Shown here piece by piece: positions 14,863 through 22,029 of a DNA stretch of 24,029 bases (position 1 is the stretch's first letter; each line of letters opens with the position of its first letter). Below the pieces are notes generated by a model. That model saw nothing but the letters and a program-made list of their open reading frames with translations, was not told the origin of the DNA and did not search any database. This DNA is from Nitrospirota bacterium. Its GTDB lineage: Bacteria > Nitrospirota > JAOUDF01. Where the stretch lies: NCBI GenBank assembly GCA_029859385.1, contig JAOUDF010000014.1, forward strand, positions 1 to 24,029. The letters run 5' to 3'. Made by a program: the position numbers and the translations under genes.

Positions 14863-15651
14863 TCAGGAAGCCCGCGACGTTTCGAGGATTCTCTTGAACT
14901 CCTTGAGAGAAGTCCGCGGGACAATGAGGTAGCGATTCAACCGGGTCTTCACATCCGCCGGCCCGTTCGATTTCCGGACGATGGAGAAGCCCGCCTCGTA
15001 GCCGTTTTCCAGCAGTTTTCGCTCGACCACATCGTCAAACAGGCCGAAGGGGTAGGCCAGGTAGCTGATCTGTTTCCCTATCTTTTCCTCCAGTACGCGC
15101 TTCGACTTCCTCAACTGGTCGTTCACGAACTTTTCATAGTCGGCAGGGGACTGCTTTCGCGCCTCCACTTTGAAGTTGGGGTGATAGTAGGTATGGGACT
15201 GGATGTCAACGCCGTTCTTCCCCACCTCGCGGAGCTGTTCCCATGTCATGGCGTAGGAAGCACGGCTGATGCACGAAGGGTAGACGAAGAGGGTGGCGGG
15301 ATAGCCGAGCCGCTTCATTATCGGATGCCCCGTCTCGTAAAACGACCGGTGGGCGTCATCCACGACGAGTACGACCGACTTGGGCGGTGGAAATGCCCCT
15401 TTGCCGAGGTAGGCATCCACCAGCTGCTTAAGGGGGATCACCGTGTACCCCTCCTTCTTTATCAGCGCCATCTGCTCCTCAAACTCCCGGACCGTGACGG
15501 TCATCTCGTTGGATGAGGTGTCGGCAAAGCGGTGGTAGAGAATAACGGGGACGCTGTATGCCTTTGAGGGTACGGAGGGCTGGGCTTCCGCCGGACCGAT
15601 GCCGGAGAAGAGCGAGACAATCAGGAACAAAACCGATGTGAGACGAAACAT
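14863..15651 (-). CDS. Secreted polysaccharide deacetylase family protein
   Basis: The product is 262 residues with a signal peptide (LTSVLFLIVSLFSGIGPAEA, cut near residue 23). The NodB fold is marked by VPVILYHRF at 34-42, VVDDAHRSF at 97-105, with the metal Asp pair 98-99, and QSHTYYHP with His153 and His157. The usual TFDDG motif is VVDDA here, so the glycine is replaced. These enzymes remove N-acetyl groups from cell-wall or capsule sugars; the substrate here cannot be told. GGAGG is about five bases before the ATG. A promoter-like element flanked by an 8-base inverted repeat lies upstream. Confidence 0.9.
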   Translation of the reverse strand: MFRLTSVLFLIVSLFSGIGPAEAQPSVPSKAYSVPVILYHRFADTSSNEMTVTVREFEEQMALIKKEGYTVIPLKQLVDAYLGKGAFPPPKSVVLVVDDAHRSFYETGHPIMKRLGYPATLFVYPSCISRASYAMTWEQLREVGKNGVDIQSHTYYHPNFKVEARKQSPADYEKFVNDQLRKSKRVLEEKIGKQISYLAYPFGLFDDVVERKLLENGYEAGFSIVRKSNGPADVKTRLNRYLIVPRTSLKEFKRILETSRAS

Positions 15652-15672
15652 GGAACCTCCGAAGTGAAAGAA

Positions 15673-15717
15673 ATTTTAAGGTATCTTGCCTCTGTTGAAA
15701 AGAAGAAATAAGATACC
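15673..15717 (-). promoter_or_regulatory. Promoter and inverted repeat before the deacetylase gene
   Basis: On the minus strand TTTTCA (15701-15696), a 17-base spacer and TAAAAT (15678-15673) form a plausible sigma-70-type promoter, with a good -10 and a weak -35. Perfect 8-base inverted arms, GGTATCTT (15680-15687) and AAGATACC (15710-15717), bracket the -35 box with centres 30 bases apart, close to three helical turns. This spacing would suit a dimeric regulator. Confidence 0.4.
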
Positions 15718-15825
15718 AGATTAATCGGCTGTTTACCGTCGGCGCTTTATGATGGCATGGCACCAGGGATACAATGGGGGATGGCGGGTCGATTTGGCAA
15801 ATATGAGTAAAAGCAAAGTAAAAGC
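15718..15825. other. Gap without recognisable content
   Basis: This is the central part of the 331-base gap between the deacetylase gene and rpsU. I see no convincing frame, repeat or RNA structure in it; the flanking parts hold the two divergent promoters and the rpsU leader. Confidence 0.5.
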
Positions 15826-15854
15826 TTGACAAATCGATGGGGTCGACGCATAAT
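15826..15854 (+). promoter_or_regulatory. Strong sigma-70-type promoter for rpsU
   Basis: A perfect TTGACA (15826-15831), a 17-base spacer and CATAAT (15849-15854, five of six) give a near-consensus promoter. Transcription would start near 15861, leaving a leader of about 120 bases before rpsU. High strength suits a ribosomal protein gene. Confidence 0.75.
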
Positions 15855-15889
15855 CGCGCCTATCTTTAAGAAAAAAGCGCTAAGTATTT

Positions 15890-15916
15890 CTCAAGCGTGT
15901 TGGCTTGAGTTTTTTT
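15890..15916 (+). terminator. Intrinsic terminator inside the rpsU leader (attenuator)
   Basis: A perfect 7-base stem, CTCAAGC (15890-15896) and GCTTGAG (15903-15909), with loop GTGTTG, is followed at once by seven T. It lies about 30 bases after the predicted transcription start and 67 bases before the rpsU ATG, with no second promoter seen between them. It would release a short RNA of about 55 bases unless read through, so it is best seen as an attenuator controlling rpsU and perhaps the downstream gene. Confidence 0.65.
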
Positions 15917-15982
15917 CTTCATAGCCGCGTTGGGCGATGATTTGCGTCCAATTCACGACTCAACAGGGCGGCACGAGAGGGG

Positions 15983-16171
15983 ATGGCATTGGAAATCAAG
16001 GTTTTCGACAATCAGGTAGAAAAAGCGCTTAAGGCGTTGAAACGGCAGATGGCCAAAGAGGGACTTCTCAAGGAGCTCAAGAAGCGACAGGCATATGAGA
16101 AGCCTTCCGTTAAAAGGAAGAAGAAGCAGGCGGAAGCCCGGAGAAAGAAGCTCAAGGCCCTCAGCCGTTAA
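15983..16171 (+). CDS. rpsU: 30S ribosomal protein bS21
   Basis: The product is 62 residues, in the usual range for bS21. It begins LEIKVFDNQVEKALKALKRQ, the typical start of the family, and continues into a very basic C-terminal helix (KKRQAYEKPSVKRKKKQAEA). bS21 sits on the small-subunit platform near the anti-Shine-Dalgarno region and affects initiation. A purine-rich site (AGAGGGG) runs right up to the ATG, closer than usual. In many bacteria rpsU is linked to dnaG and rpoD; here it precedes the tRNA nucleotidyltransferase gene. Expression is likely set by the strong promoter and the leader terminator. Genomes of this group often have more than one rpsU; I cannot tell whether this is the only copy. 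Confidence 0.96.
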   Translation: MALEIKVFDNQVEKALKALKRQMAKEGLLKELKKRQAYEKPSVKRKKKQAEARRKKLKALSR

Positions 16172-16180
16172 TTCCCTGAA

Positions 16181-16211
16181 GGTATTGCCTGGCGACAGCC
16201 AGGCAGTATCC
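16181..16211 (+). promoter_or_regulatory. Stable hairpin between rpsU and the nucleotidyltransferase gene
   Basis: TGCCTGGC and GCCAGGCA pair perfectly across a GACA tetraloop, and the stem extends to 13 pairs with two G-U wobbles. No T-run follows, so it is probably not an efficient terminator; it could protect or process the rpsU mRNA end and lower expression of the downstream gene. Confidence 0.5.
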
Positions 16212-16275
16212 ATGCCTCTCTCTGCAACATCTGTTACGTTTTTCCCCCTTTACCGGACGCACTGGTATACATCCC

Positions 16276-18906
16276 GTGCAGGTTATCACCACCCACCTCA
16301 ACGCAGATTTTGACGCCTTGGCCTCGATGATGGCCGCCAAGAAGCTTTATCCTGAAGCCAGGGCGGTTTTTTCGGGTTCCCAGGAAAGAAATCTGCGGGA
16401 GTTCTTTCTCCACTCCACCCTGTATCTCATGGAATTCGACAAGGCGAAGAACATCCCCCTCGACGAGGTGGACCATCTGATCCTCGTCGATGTCAGCTCC
16501 GCCGACCGTATTGGTCGGTTCGGCGAGATTGTCGACCGGCCGGGCCTGAAGCTCCATATCTATGACCATCACCGCCGGGTGGAAGGCGGGCTGTCGGGAG
16601 AACTGGAGGTCAGGGACGACGTGGGTGCCGCGACGACCCTCCTCATTGAACTCCTCCAGCAGCGGGGCATATCTCTTACCCCCGCCGAAGCGACCGTCAT
16701 GGCGATGGGTATCTACGAGGAGACGGGCTCGCTGCTCTTTTCCTCCACCACGCCGCGGGACATGATGGCGGCAGCCTGGCTCCTTTCGCAGCAGGCGGAC
16801 CTCAATGTCGTCGCCGATGTCATAAACCACCCCCTCTCCGCCGAGCAGATATCGTTTCTCAACGAACTGGTCCGCTCCGTAAAGACCTATCATCGCGGAG
16901 GCCTCAAGATTACCATCGCTGCCGCCTCCTCTGAAGTGTACATCCAGGACATTGCCGTATTGGCCCACAAGCTGCGGGACATGGAGGGAAGCGACTCTGT
17001 CTTTATCCTGGCGTCGCTGGAGGACAGGATCCATCTCGTTGCTCGGAGCCGTGTCCCCGAGATCGATGCAGGGCGGATCCTCAAGAAATTGGGGGGTGGC
17101 GGTCATGCCTCGGCAGCGGCGGGGATTGCGAAGGAGCTTTCCCTTGCCCAGGCTGAAGAGCACCTTATGGTGGAGATCGATGCCCATGTGCTGCCCGTTA
17201 AGTCGGTCAAAGAGATCATGACGACACCGGTAATTACCATAAAGCCGGGTGCGTCGCTGAAGGAAGCGGGGGACGCCATGACCCGCTACAACGTGAACGT
17301 ACTGCCGGTGGTCGACAAGAAGGGGTTGCAGGGGCTCATCTCCCGGGAGGTGGTGCAGAAGGCCCAGTTTCATGACCTCGGCCACGCGCCGGTTTCCCAG
17401 TACATGACCACCGACCTCCTTACGGCTTCGCCCGACATGCCGGTACCCGAGATAGAGACGGCCATGGTCGAGCACAACCAGAGGTTCTTTGCCGTGGTCG
17501 ACGAGGGGCGCGTGGTGGGGGCTATTACCCGGACCGATATTCTGAGGTCGCTCCACGACCGGGTCGTCCGGCGGCCTTTTCCCGCCGATTCCGAGGCAGT
17601 CGACTTTTCGTCCCGGGGTGTTCAATCGCTCCTTCGTGAAAAGCTCCCTTCCGATATTCTCGATATCTTGAAAACCGCGGGGAGGTTAGCCCAGGAGATG
17701 GGGTTCAGCGCCTATCTGGTGGGAGGGTTCGTCCGCGACCTGCTCCTCTCCTATGACAACCTCGATATCGATATCGTGGTGGAGGGGGACGGCATTGCCT
17801 TTGCCCAGAAGCTGGCCGCCCGCTACCATGGGCGGGTAAAGGCCCATCAGAAATTCGGCACGGCGGTGATACAGCTTCCGGACGGGAAAAAGTTCGATAT
17901 CGCCACGGCCCGCACCGAGTATTACGAACGTCCGGGGGCACTCCCTACGGTGGAGCTGGGTTCCATCAAGAAAGACCTCTACCGCCGCGATTTCACCATC
18001 AATACGCTGGCCATCAAACTCGATGAGCGGGATTTCGGCATCCTCATCGACTTCTTCGGCGGACGGCGCGATATCAAGGAAAAATCGATCCGGATACTGC
18101 ACAACCTCAGTTTCGTCGAGGACCCGACGAGGGTCTTCCGGGCCATCCGCTTTGAGCAGCGGTTTAACTTCAGGATAAGCAAACATACCCAGAGCCTCAT
18201 CCGCAACGCCGTGAGCATGGACCTCTTCCACCGCCTTTCGGGGGGGCGCCTTTACACGGAGCTGAGGCTCATCTTCACCGAGGCCGAGCCTATCAAGTCG
18301 GTCCGACGGATGGGGGAGTTGGGGCTGCTCCGCTTTATCCATCCCGATATCGCGGTAAGCCGGAAACTGACGGAGCTCCTCAAGTCGACCGCCGAAGTAG
18401 TGGCATGGTATCGGTTGCAGTACTTCGAAGAAGAGGTCGAACTCTGGGTGCTCTATCTCATGGCGCTGCTTGAGCCGCTTTCCCGGGAAGGGGTGGAGGA
18501 AGTCATCCGCCGGCTGGCCGTCCCCGCACGGGTGTCAATGCTCCTTTTATCACAAAAGGACCACGCCGAGACGGTTGCGCGTACCATCTGCCGACCGGGC
18601 AGGCTGAAACCAAGCACGGTCTACCATGTCCTGCATCCTCTTTCCGTCGAAGTTCTTCTCAATGCAATGGCCCGCTGCCGCGACGAAGAAGGGAAGCGGC
18701 GCGTCTCCTCCTTCCTTACATCCCTCCGGTCGGTGAAACCGGCCATAACGGGCAAAGACCTTCAGAAGCTTGGTGTGAAGGAAGGCCCCTCCTACCGTGA
18801 CATCCTCAAAAAGCTCCTTGATGCGCGCCTCGATGGAGAGGTCGTCGACAAGGAAGGCGAGCTTTCACTGGTCGAACGTTTCCTTGCCAGGTCAAAGAAG
18901 AAGTAA
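16276..18906 (+). CDS. DHH-CBS-tRNA nucleotidyltransferase fusion (probably A-adding)
   Basis: This 876-residue cytosolic protein joins three modules. Residues 1-305 are a DHH/DHHA1 phosphoesterase with HLNADFDA (DFD at 11-13), VDVSSAD near 71-77, DHH at 97-99 and GGGGHASAA at 273-281. Two CBS domains fill about 309-428, each starting around MTT, and may bind adenine nucleotides. The class II nucleotidyltransferase starts near 465: GGFVRD 483-488, catalytic DID 497-499, RRDFTIN from 570 and EDPTR 615-619. The same layout occurs in the large A-adding enzyme of Aquifex, and Geobacter is known to split CC and A addition between two enzymes, so A addition to tRNA-CC is the best guess; poly(A) polymerase is the alternative. 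The GTG start matches the family's N-terminus but has no clear ribosome site. It follows rpsU by 104 bases and is probably co-transcribed. Confidence 0.93.
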   Translation: MQVITTHLNADFDALASMMAAKKLYPEARAVFSGSQERNLREFFLHSTLYLMEFDKAKNIPLDEVDHLILVDVSSADRIGRFGEIVDRPGLKLHIYDHHRRVEGGLSGELEVRDDVGAATTLLIELLQQRGISLTPAEATVMAMGIYEETGSLLFSSTTPRDMMAAAWLLSQQADLNVVADVINHPLSAEQISFLNELVRSVKTYHRGGLKITIAAASSEVYIQDIAVLAHKLRDMEGSDSVFILASLEDRIHLVARSRVPEIDAGRILKKLGGGGHASAAAGIAKELSLAQAEEHLMVEIDAHVLPVKSVKEIMTTPVITIKPGASLKEAGDAMTRYNVNVLPVVDKKGLQGLISREVVQKAQFHDLGHAPVSQYMTTDLLTASPDMPVPEIETAMVEHNQRFFAVVDEGRVVGAITRTDILRSLHDRVVRRPFPADSEAVDFSSRGVQSLLREKLPSDILDILKTAGRLAQEMGFSAYLVGGFVRDLLLSYDNLDIDIVVEGDGIAFAQKLAARYHGRVKAHQKFGTAVIQLPDGKKFDIATARTEYYERPGALPTVELGSIKKDLYRRDFTINTLAIKLDERDFGILIDFFGGRRDIKEKSIRILHNLSFVEDPTRVFRAIRFEQRFNFRISKHTQSLIRNAVSMDLFHRLSGGRLYTELRLIFTEAEPIKSVRRMGELGLLRFIHPDIAVSRKLTELLKSTAEVVAWYRLQYFEEEVELWVLYLMALLEPLSREGVEEVIRRLAVPARVSMLLLSQKDHAETVARTICRPGRLKPSTVYHVLHPLSVEVLLNAMARCRDEEGKRRVSSFLTSLRSVKPAITGKDLQKLGVKEGPSYRDILKKLLDARLDGEVVDKEGELSLVERFLARSKKK

Positions 18907-18960
18907 GGCATCCCGCCGTGGTTTTTGGGCTTGATTTATCCTGCCCTCGAAAGGTACTAT

Positions 18961-18976
18961 TGGCCCATTCCATGCT
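18961..18976 (+). promoter_or_regulatory. Sigma-54 (RpoN) type promoter for the signalling operon
   Basis: TGGCCCA-N4-ATGCT fits TGGCACG-N4-TTGCW at both invariant dinucleotides, with GG and GC ten bases apart, and differs at three less constrained positions. Transcription would start near 18987. As the operon's response regulator is a sigma-54 activator, autoregulation is plausible. No second promoter is evident in the 115 bases before the kinase gene. Confidence 0.4.
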
Positions 18977-19069
18977 TAATGCCGACTGCTTGCCCCGTGA
19001 CCGTCATCGTTTGAGCGGATAATGCATGGCGGTATGTCCCTCGATTACTCACGCCGCACGGGAGGGCCG

Positions 19070-20452
19070 ATGCCTGAGCATCAGATGAAAAACAACGGTA
19101 TCAGGGATTTTCTCACCACCAATTTCCCCCGCTTGTCGAAGAAACGCGATTGCGAGGACAATCCGTCCCAGGCCGACAAAAGGGGCGACGACCTCCTGCG
19201 GTTCATCCATGAAACCAGCCACGCCATAGTATCGGTTCTGGACGGTCCCCTTCTCAACGACCGCATTGTCGAGACTTTCATGGATGCCTTCGAGCTTGAA
19301 GGAGCCACCCTTTTCCTTCCCGACCTTCTCGATTCAGGCCCTTACGTAGCAAAGGCACAAGTCGGTACGAGTGGGCCTGATCTTATGGGCCTGCGCATCC
19401 AGCGGGAAGATTTTCTGGTTGCCTGCCTTCGCCGAGGGCAGTGTATGTTGGCCTCTGACAGTGGGGGTGTGGCCCAGGAAGACCTCACGCAGATCTATGC
19501 CTTCAGTCAATTGGCCGAGCTGGGGGGAGAGGTCTGTCTTCCATTTGCTGACAAGGGGCGATTGGCAGGTTTCTGCGTGCTGGGCGGAAAAAAAAACGGC
19601 GCGGCCTTCACCGATGCCGAGCTGACACTTCTTTCGATCCTTGCGGGCTACTCCGCTATTGCGATTGAGAATGCCCGCCTCTTCGAGAGCACAAAAAAGA
19701 TGAAGATCTCGCTCAGGCGTTCGGACCGTCTGGCATCCCTGGGTACGCTTACCGCCGGCCTTGCCCACGAGATACGCAATCCGCTGGTTTCGGTGCATAC
19801 CTTTCTCCAGTTGCTTCCCGAGAGGTATGACGATGAAGAGTTCCGTACACAGTTTCACGCCCTGGCCTGTGACGAGATCGAGCGTCTCAACATGCTGATG
19901 GAGGAACTGCTTGCCTTTGCGAAGCCATCCGAGCCCAACCTGCGGCCGACCAGCCTCAACGATACCGTGGACAAGATGTTGATTCTTGTCGGCTCCGAAT
20001 GCAAGAAGAAGGGGATTGAGATCATCAGGGATTTCTCGGATAATATGCCCGAAATAGTCATGGACAAGGAGCAGTTGAAACAGGTCCTGATGAACCTGTT
20101 TCTCAACGCTGTCCAGGCAATGCCCGCGGGCGGAACCCTTGAGGTCAGGACAGTCTCCCTTGCGACGGGAGGCAGGACCGATTTCGTTCAGATCGAGGTA
20201 AAGGATACGGGTGTCGGTATCCCGGAGAGTGCCGTCGACAACCTCTTCAACCCGTTCTTTACCACCAAGGAACAGGGAACGGGGCTCGGGCTTGCCATTG
20301 CGTACCAGATTATCAGGGAACACCGGGGTTTCATCGATGTTGAGAGCAAGGAAGGATGCGGCGCCGCATTCTTCATAACCCTTCCTGTCGATCCCCGCGA
20401 TCACGAGCGGCGGCATGGCGACAGGACCAACAGTGAGAGATACAAGCCATGA
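19070..20452 (+). CDS. GAF-domain sensor histidine kinase
   Basis: This is a cytosolic kinase of 460 residues with no membrane segment. A GAF-like sensor fills about 45-205 (ending LAGYSAIAIENARLFE). The DHp helix pair carries the phosphoacceptor His233 in GLAHEIRNPLVS. The ATP-binding domain is complete: N-box NLFLNAVQAMP with Asn346, G1 DTGVGIP at 379-385, F-box NPFFTTKEQ and G2 GTGLGL at 403-408. GGGAGG ends four bases before the ATG at 19070; in-frame ATGs at 19022 and 19034 are possible but have poorer sites. No ligand is evident for the GAF domain. The stop overlaps the next start in ATGA, so the kinase and the degenerate AAA+/DHp protein are probably made in similar amounts. The likely target is the response regulator two genes on. 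Confidence 0.93.
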   Translation: MPEHQMKNNGIRDFLTTNFPRLSKKRDCEDNPSQADKRGDDLLRFIHETSHAIVSVLDGPLLNDRIVETFMDAFELEGATLFLPDLLDSGPYVAKAQVGTSGPDLMGLRIQREDFLVACLRRGQCMLASDSGGVAQEDLTQIYAFSQLAELGGEVCLPFADKGRLAGFCVLGGKKNGAAFTDAELTLLSILAGYSAIAIENARLFESTKKMKISLRRSDRLASLGTLTAGLAHEIRNPLVSVHTFLQLLPERYDDEEFRTQFHALACDEIERLNMLMEELLAFAKPSEPNLRPTSLNDTVDKMLILVGSECKKKGIEIIRDFSDNMPEIVMDKEQLKQVLMNLFLNAVQAMPAGGTLEVRTVSLATGGRTDFVQIEVKDTGVGIPESAVDNLFNPFFTTKEQGTGLGLAIAYQIIREHRGFIDVESKEGCGAAFFITLPVDPRDHERRHGDRTNSERYKP

Positions 20453-22011
20453 CGACGAATACCTCCGAGAGGGTTCAGCAGGAAAGTCATCCACGGCAGG
20501 CGGACACGGCATCGACGTCCGATGAGCTCTTTCAGCGGTTGGCCGGTTCCGTGCTTTTGTCCCCCCTTTACCCCCTTTCCACCAGGGATGCCATGAGGGT
20601 TGCCGTATCCTCGAATGCCCCGGTCCTTGTTACCGGAGAACGGGGTACGCGAAAAAAAGGGCTGGCCCGGGCAATTCATCGCGAGGGTCTCCAGAAGGAG
20701 AACGGATTTTTTGTAGTAAAGGCTGAACAGTTTGAGGAAGATATCCGGCATCTCCTTGAAGGGGAGCGGGAGTTGCGCGGGACCCTCCTTATCCGGGGGA
20801 TTGACCGACTGACGGAGGCCATGCAGGCGGTCCTTGAAGACTACCTTGACAGCGGAGAGATGACTCTGGACGGAGTATCGCGGCCGGCGTCGCTTCGGCT
20901 CATCATGACGTCTGAGGTTGATGCTGTCGCCATGGTCGCCGACTCGCTGATCGAGCGCACCTTGCTTCACCGGTTGAGCATAGTAGGTCTTGACCTCCCC
21001 CCCCTCCGGTCGCGAAAGAAGGATATTCCCCTGATTGCCGGTTATCTCCGGGATCGTGTCTGCCGGAATTACGCGCTGCCGGAAAAAGAGATATCTCCCC
21101 AGGCGCTCGACTACCTTGCCCGCGCCTTCTGGTCCGACAATCTGGACGAACTGGAAGGGGTCATTGCAAGAGGGCTGGCAGCCTGCACCGAAGAGATGGT
21201 CATGCCCTGGCACCTTTCCCTTTCTTCCGGCGTAGAGGAACCGGCTGCCCGGGATTGCAGCGAGCCGATTTCACAGGGGGAAGCAAAAGAGGAACAGGCG
21301 GCTTCCCCGGAAGACCTGTCGACAGCGGCGACCGCTCATTGCGCTGATTCGTCCCTTGCGATGGCGCTGCAACTGGCTCACGAGATCAAGAATCCCCTTG
21401 TTTCAATCAAGACCTACACCAATCTCCTCAAGGACAAGTTCGGTGATGAAGAGTTCAGGAGCGAGTTTTATCAGGTCATGACGAGCGACGTCGAAAAAAT
21501 AGACAGGGTGGTCGAGGAGATACTCACCTCCGCCAGGGTGCAGGGAGAGCCGTCGGACGGGCAAGCGGCGGAGATTGAGCATGTCGATGTCAATGAAATG
21601 ATCGATGCCCTTCTCGGGGAGTTCAGGGAAAAGCTTGCCGGGCGCAAGATTGCTGTTTTCAGGTTTCTGGGGGACGATATCCCCGGCGTCCCGATGGAGA
21701 ATGCTCAGTCCCGGGAGGCAATGGGCGGCCTTCTGCTCTCGATTATCGACCATATCAGCGACAACGGCGATATCTACATCAGTACCGGTTGCAAGACGTT
21801 GGAAGGGCAGGAAGATATCGGTCAGGCGGTGGAGGTAACCCTTGAGGGCAATCCTTTTGAGGGAGACCTGGTCAAGCTCGGGACGGATATAGTCTGGCAA
21901 CAGAAGATACTCAAATCGCAGGGAGGGCGGGTAGAGCTCAAGGAGCTCGACGGCGGCGGCGTTGCTGCAACCATACTGCTGCCCTTTGCCGGAACTGACA
22001 CGTCTCTTTAG
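20449..22011 (+). CDS. Degenerate AAA+ / DHp / degenerate ATPase regulatory protein
   Basis: This 520-residue protein has an unusual build. Residues 45-260 align with the sigma-54 activator AAA+ domain (TLLHRLSIVGLDLPPLRSRK and KDIPLIAGYL match the activator), but Walker A is GERGTRKKG (63-71) without the GxxGxGK pattern, Walker B DE is replaced in LLIRGI (113-118), the GAFTGA loop is missing, and the sensor I ATNR is MTSE. After an acidic linker (about 260-300), residues 303-365 form a DHp domain with His311 in LAHEIKNPLVSIKTYTN, close to the neighbouring kinase. Residues 378-515 look like an ATP-binding domain without N-, G1 or G2 boxes. There is no receiver and no DNA-binding domain. It should neither remodel sigma-54 nor autophosphorylate; phosphotransfer via His311, or acting as adaptor or inhibitor of kinase or activator, are inferences. 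It overlaps the kinase gene by four bases and precedes the activator by 18. Confidence 0.85.
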   Translation: MTTNTSERVQQESHPRQADTASTSDELFQRLAGSVLLSPLYPLSTRDAMRVAVSSNAPVLVTGERGTRKKGLARAIHREGLQKENGFFVVKAEQFEEDIRHLLEGERELRGTLLIRGIDRLTEAMQAVLEDYLDSGEMTLDGVSRPASLRLIMTSEVDAVAMVADSLIERTLLHRLSIVGLDLPPLRSRKKDIPLIAGYLRDRVCRNYALPEKEISPQALDYLARAFWSDNLDELEGVIARGLAACTEEMVMPWHLSLSSGVEEPAARDCSEPISQGEAKEEQAASPEDLSTAATAHCADSSLAMALQLAHEIKNPLVSIKTYTNLLKDKFGDEEFRSEFYQVMTSDVEKIDRVVEEILTSARVQGEPSDGQAAEIEHVDVNEMIDALLGEFREKLAGRKIAVFRFLGDDIPGVPMENAQSREAMGGLLLSIIDHISDNGDIYISTGCKTLEGQEDIGQAVEVTLEGNPFEGDLVKLGTDIVWQQKILKSQGGRVELKELDGGGVAATILLPFAGTDTSL

Positions 22012-22029
22012 TGCTGTTGGAGGAATGTA

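Noticed and set aside
15753..15775. TGGCATGGCACC stretch as a sigma-54 promoter
   Set aside because: No GC dinucleotide at the required ten-base distance from either GG.
16234..17625. 463-codon minus-strand frame opposite the nucleotidyltransferase gene
   Set aside because: Rich in His, Arg and Gly with no motif; the plus-strand gene explains the region fully.
18907..18960. Terminator after the nucleotidyltransferase gene
   Set aside because: A run of five T is present, but no stem of useful length precedes it.
19334..20512. 392-codon minus-strand frame opposite the histidine kinase
   Set aside because: Shadow of the kinase frame; no start context and no recognisable fold.
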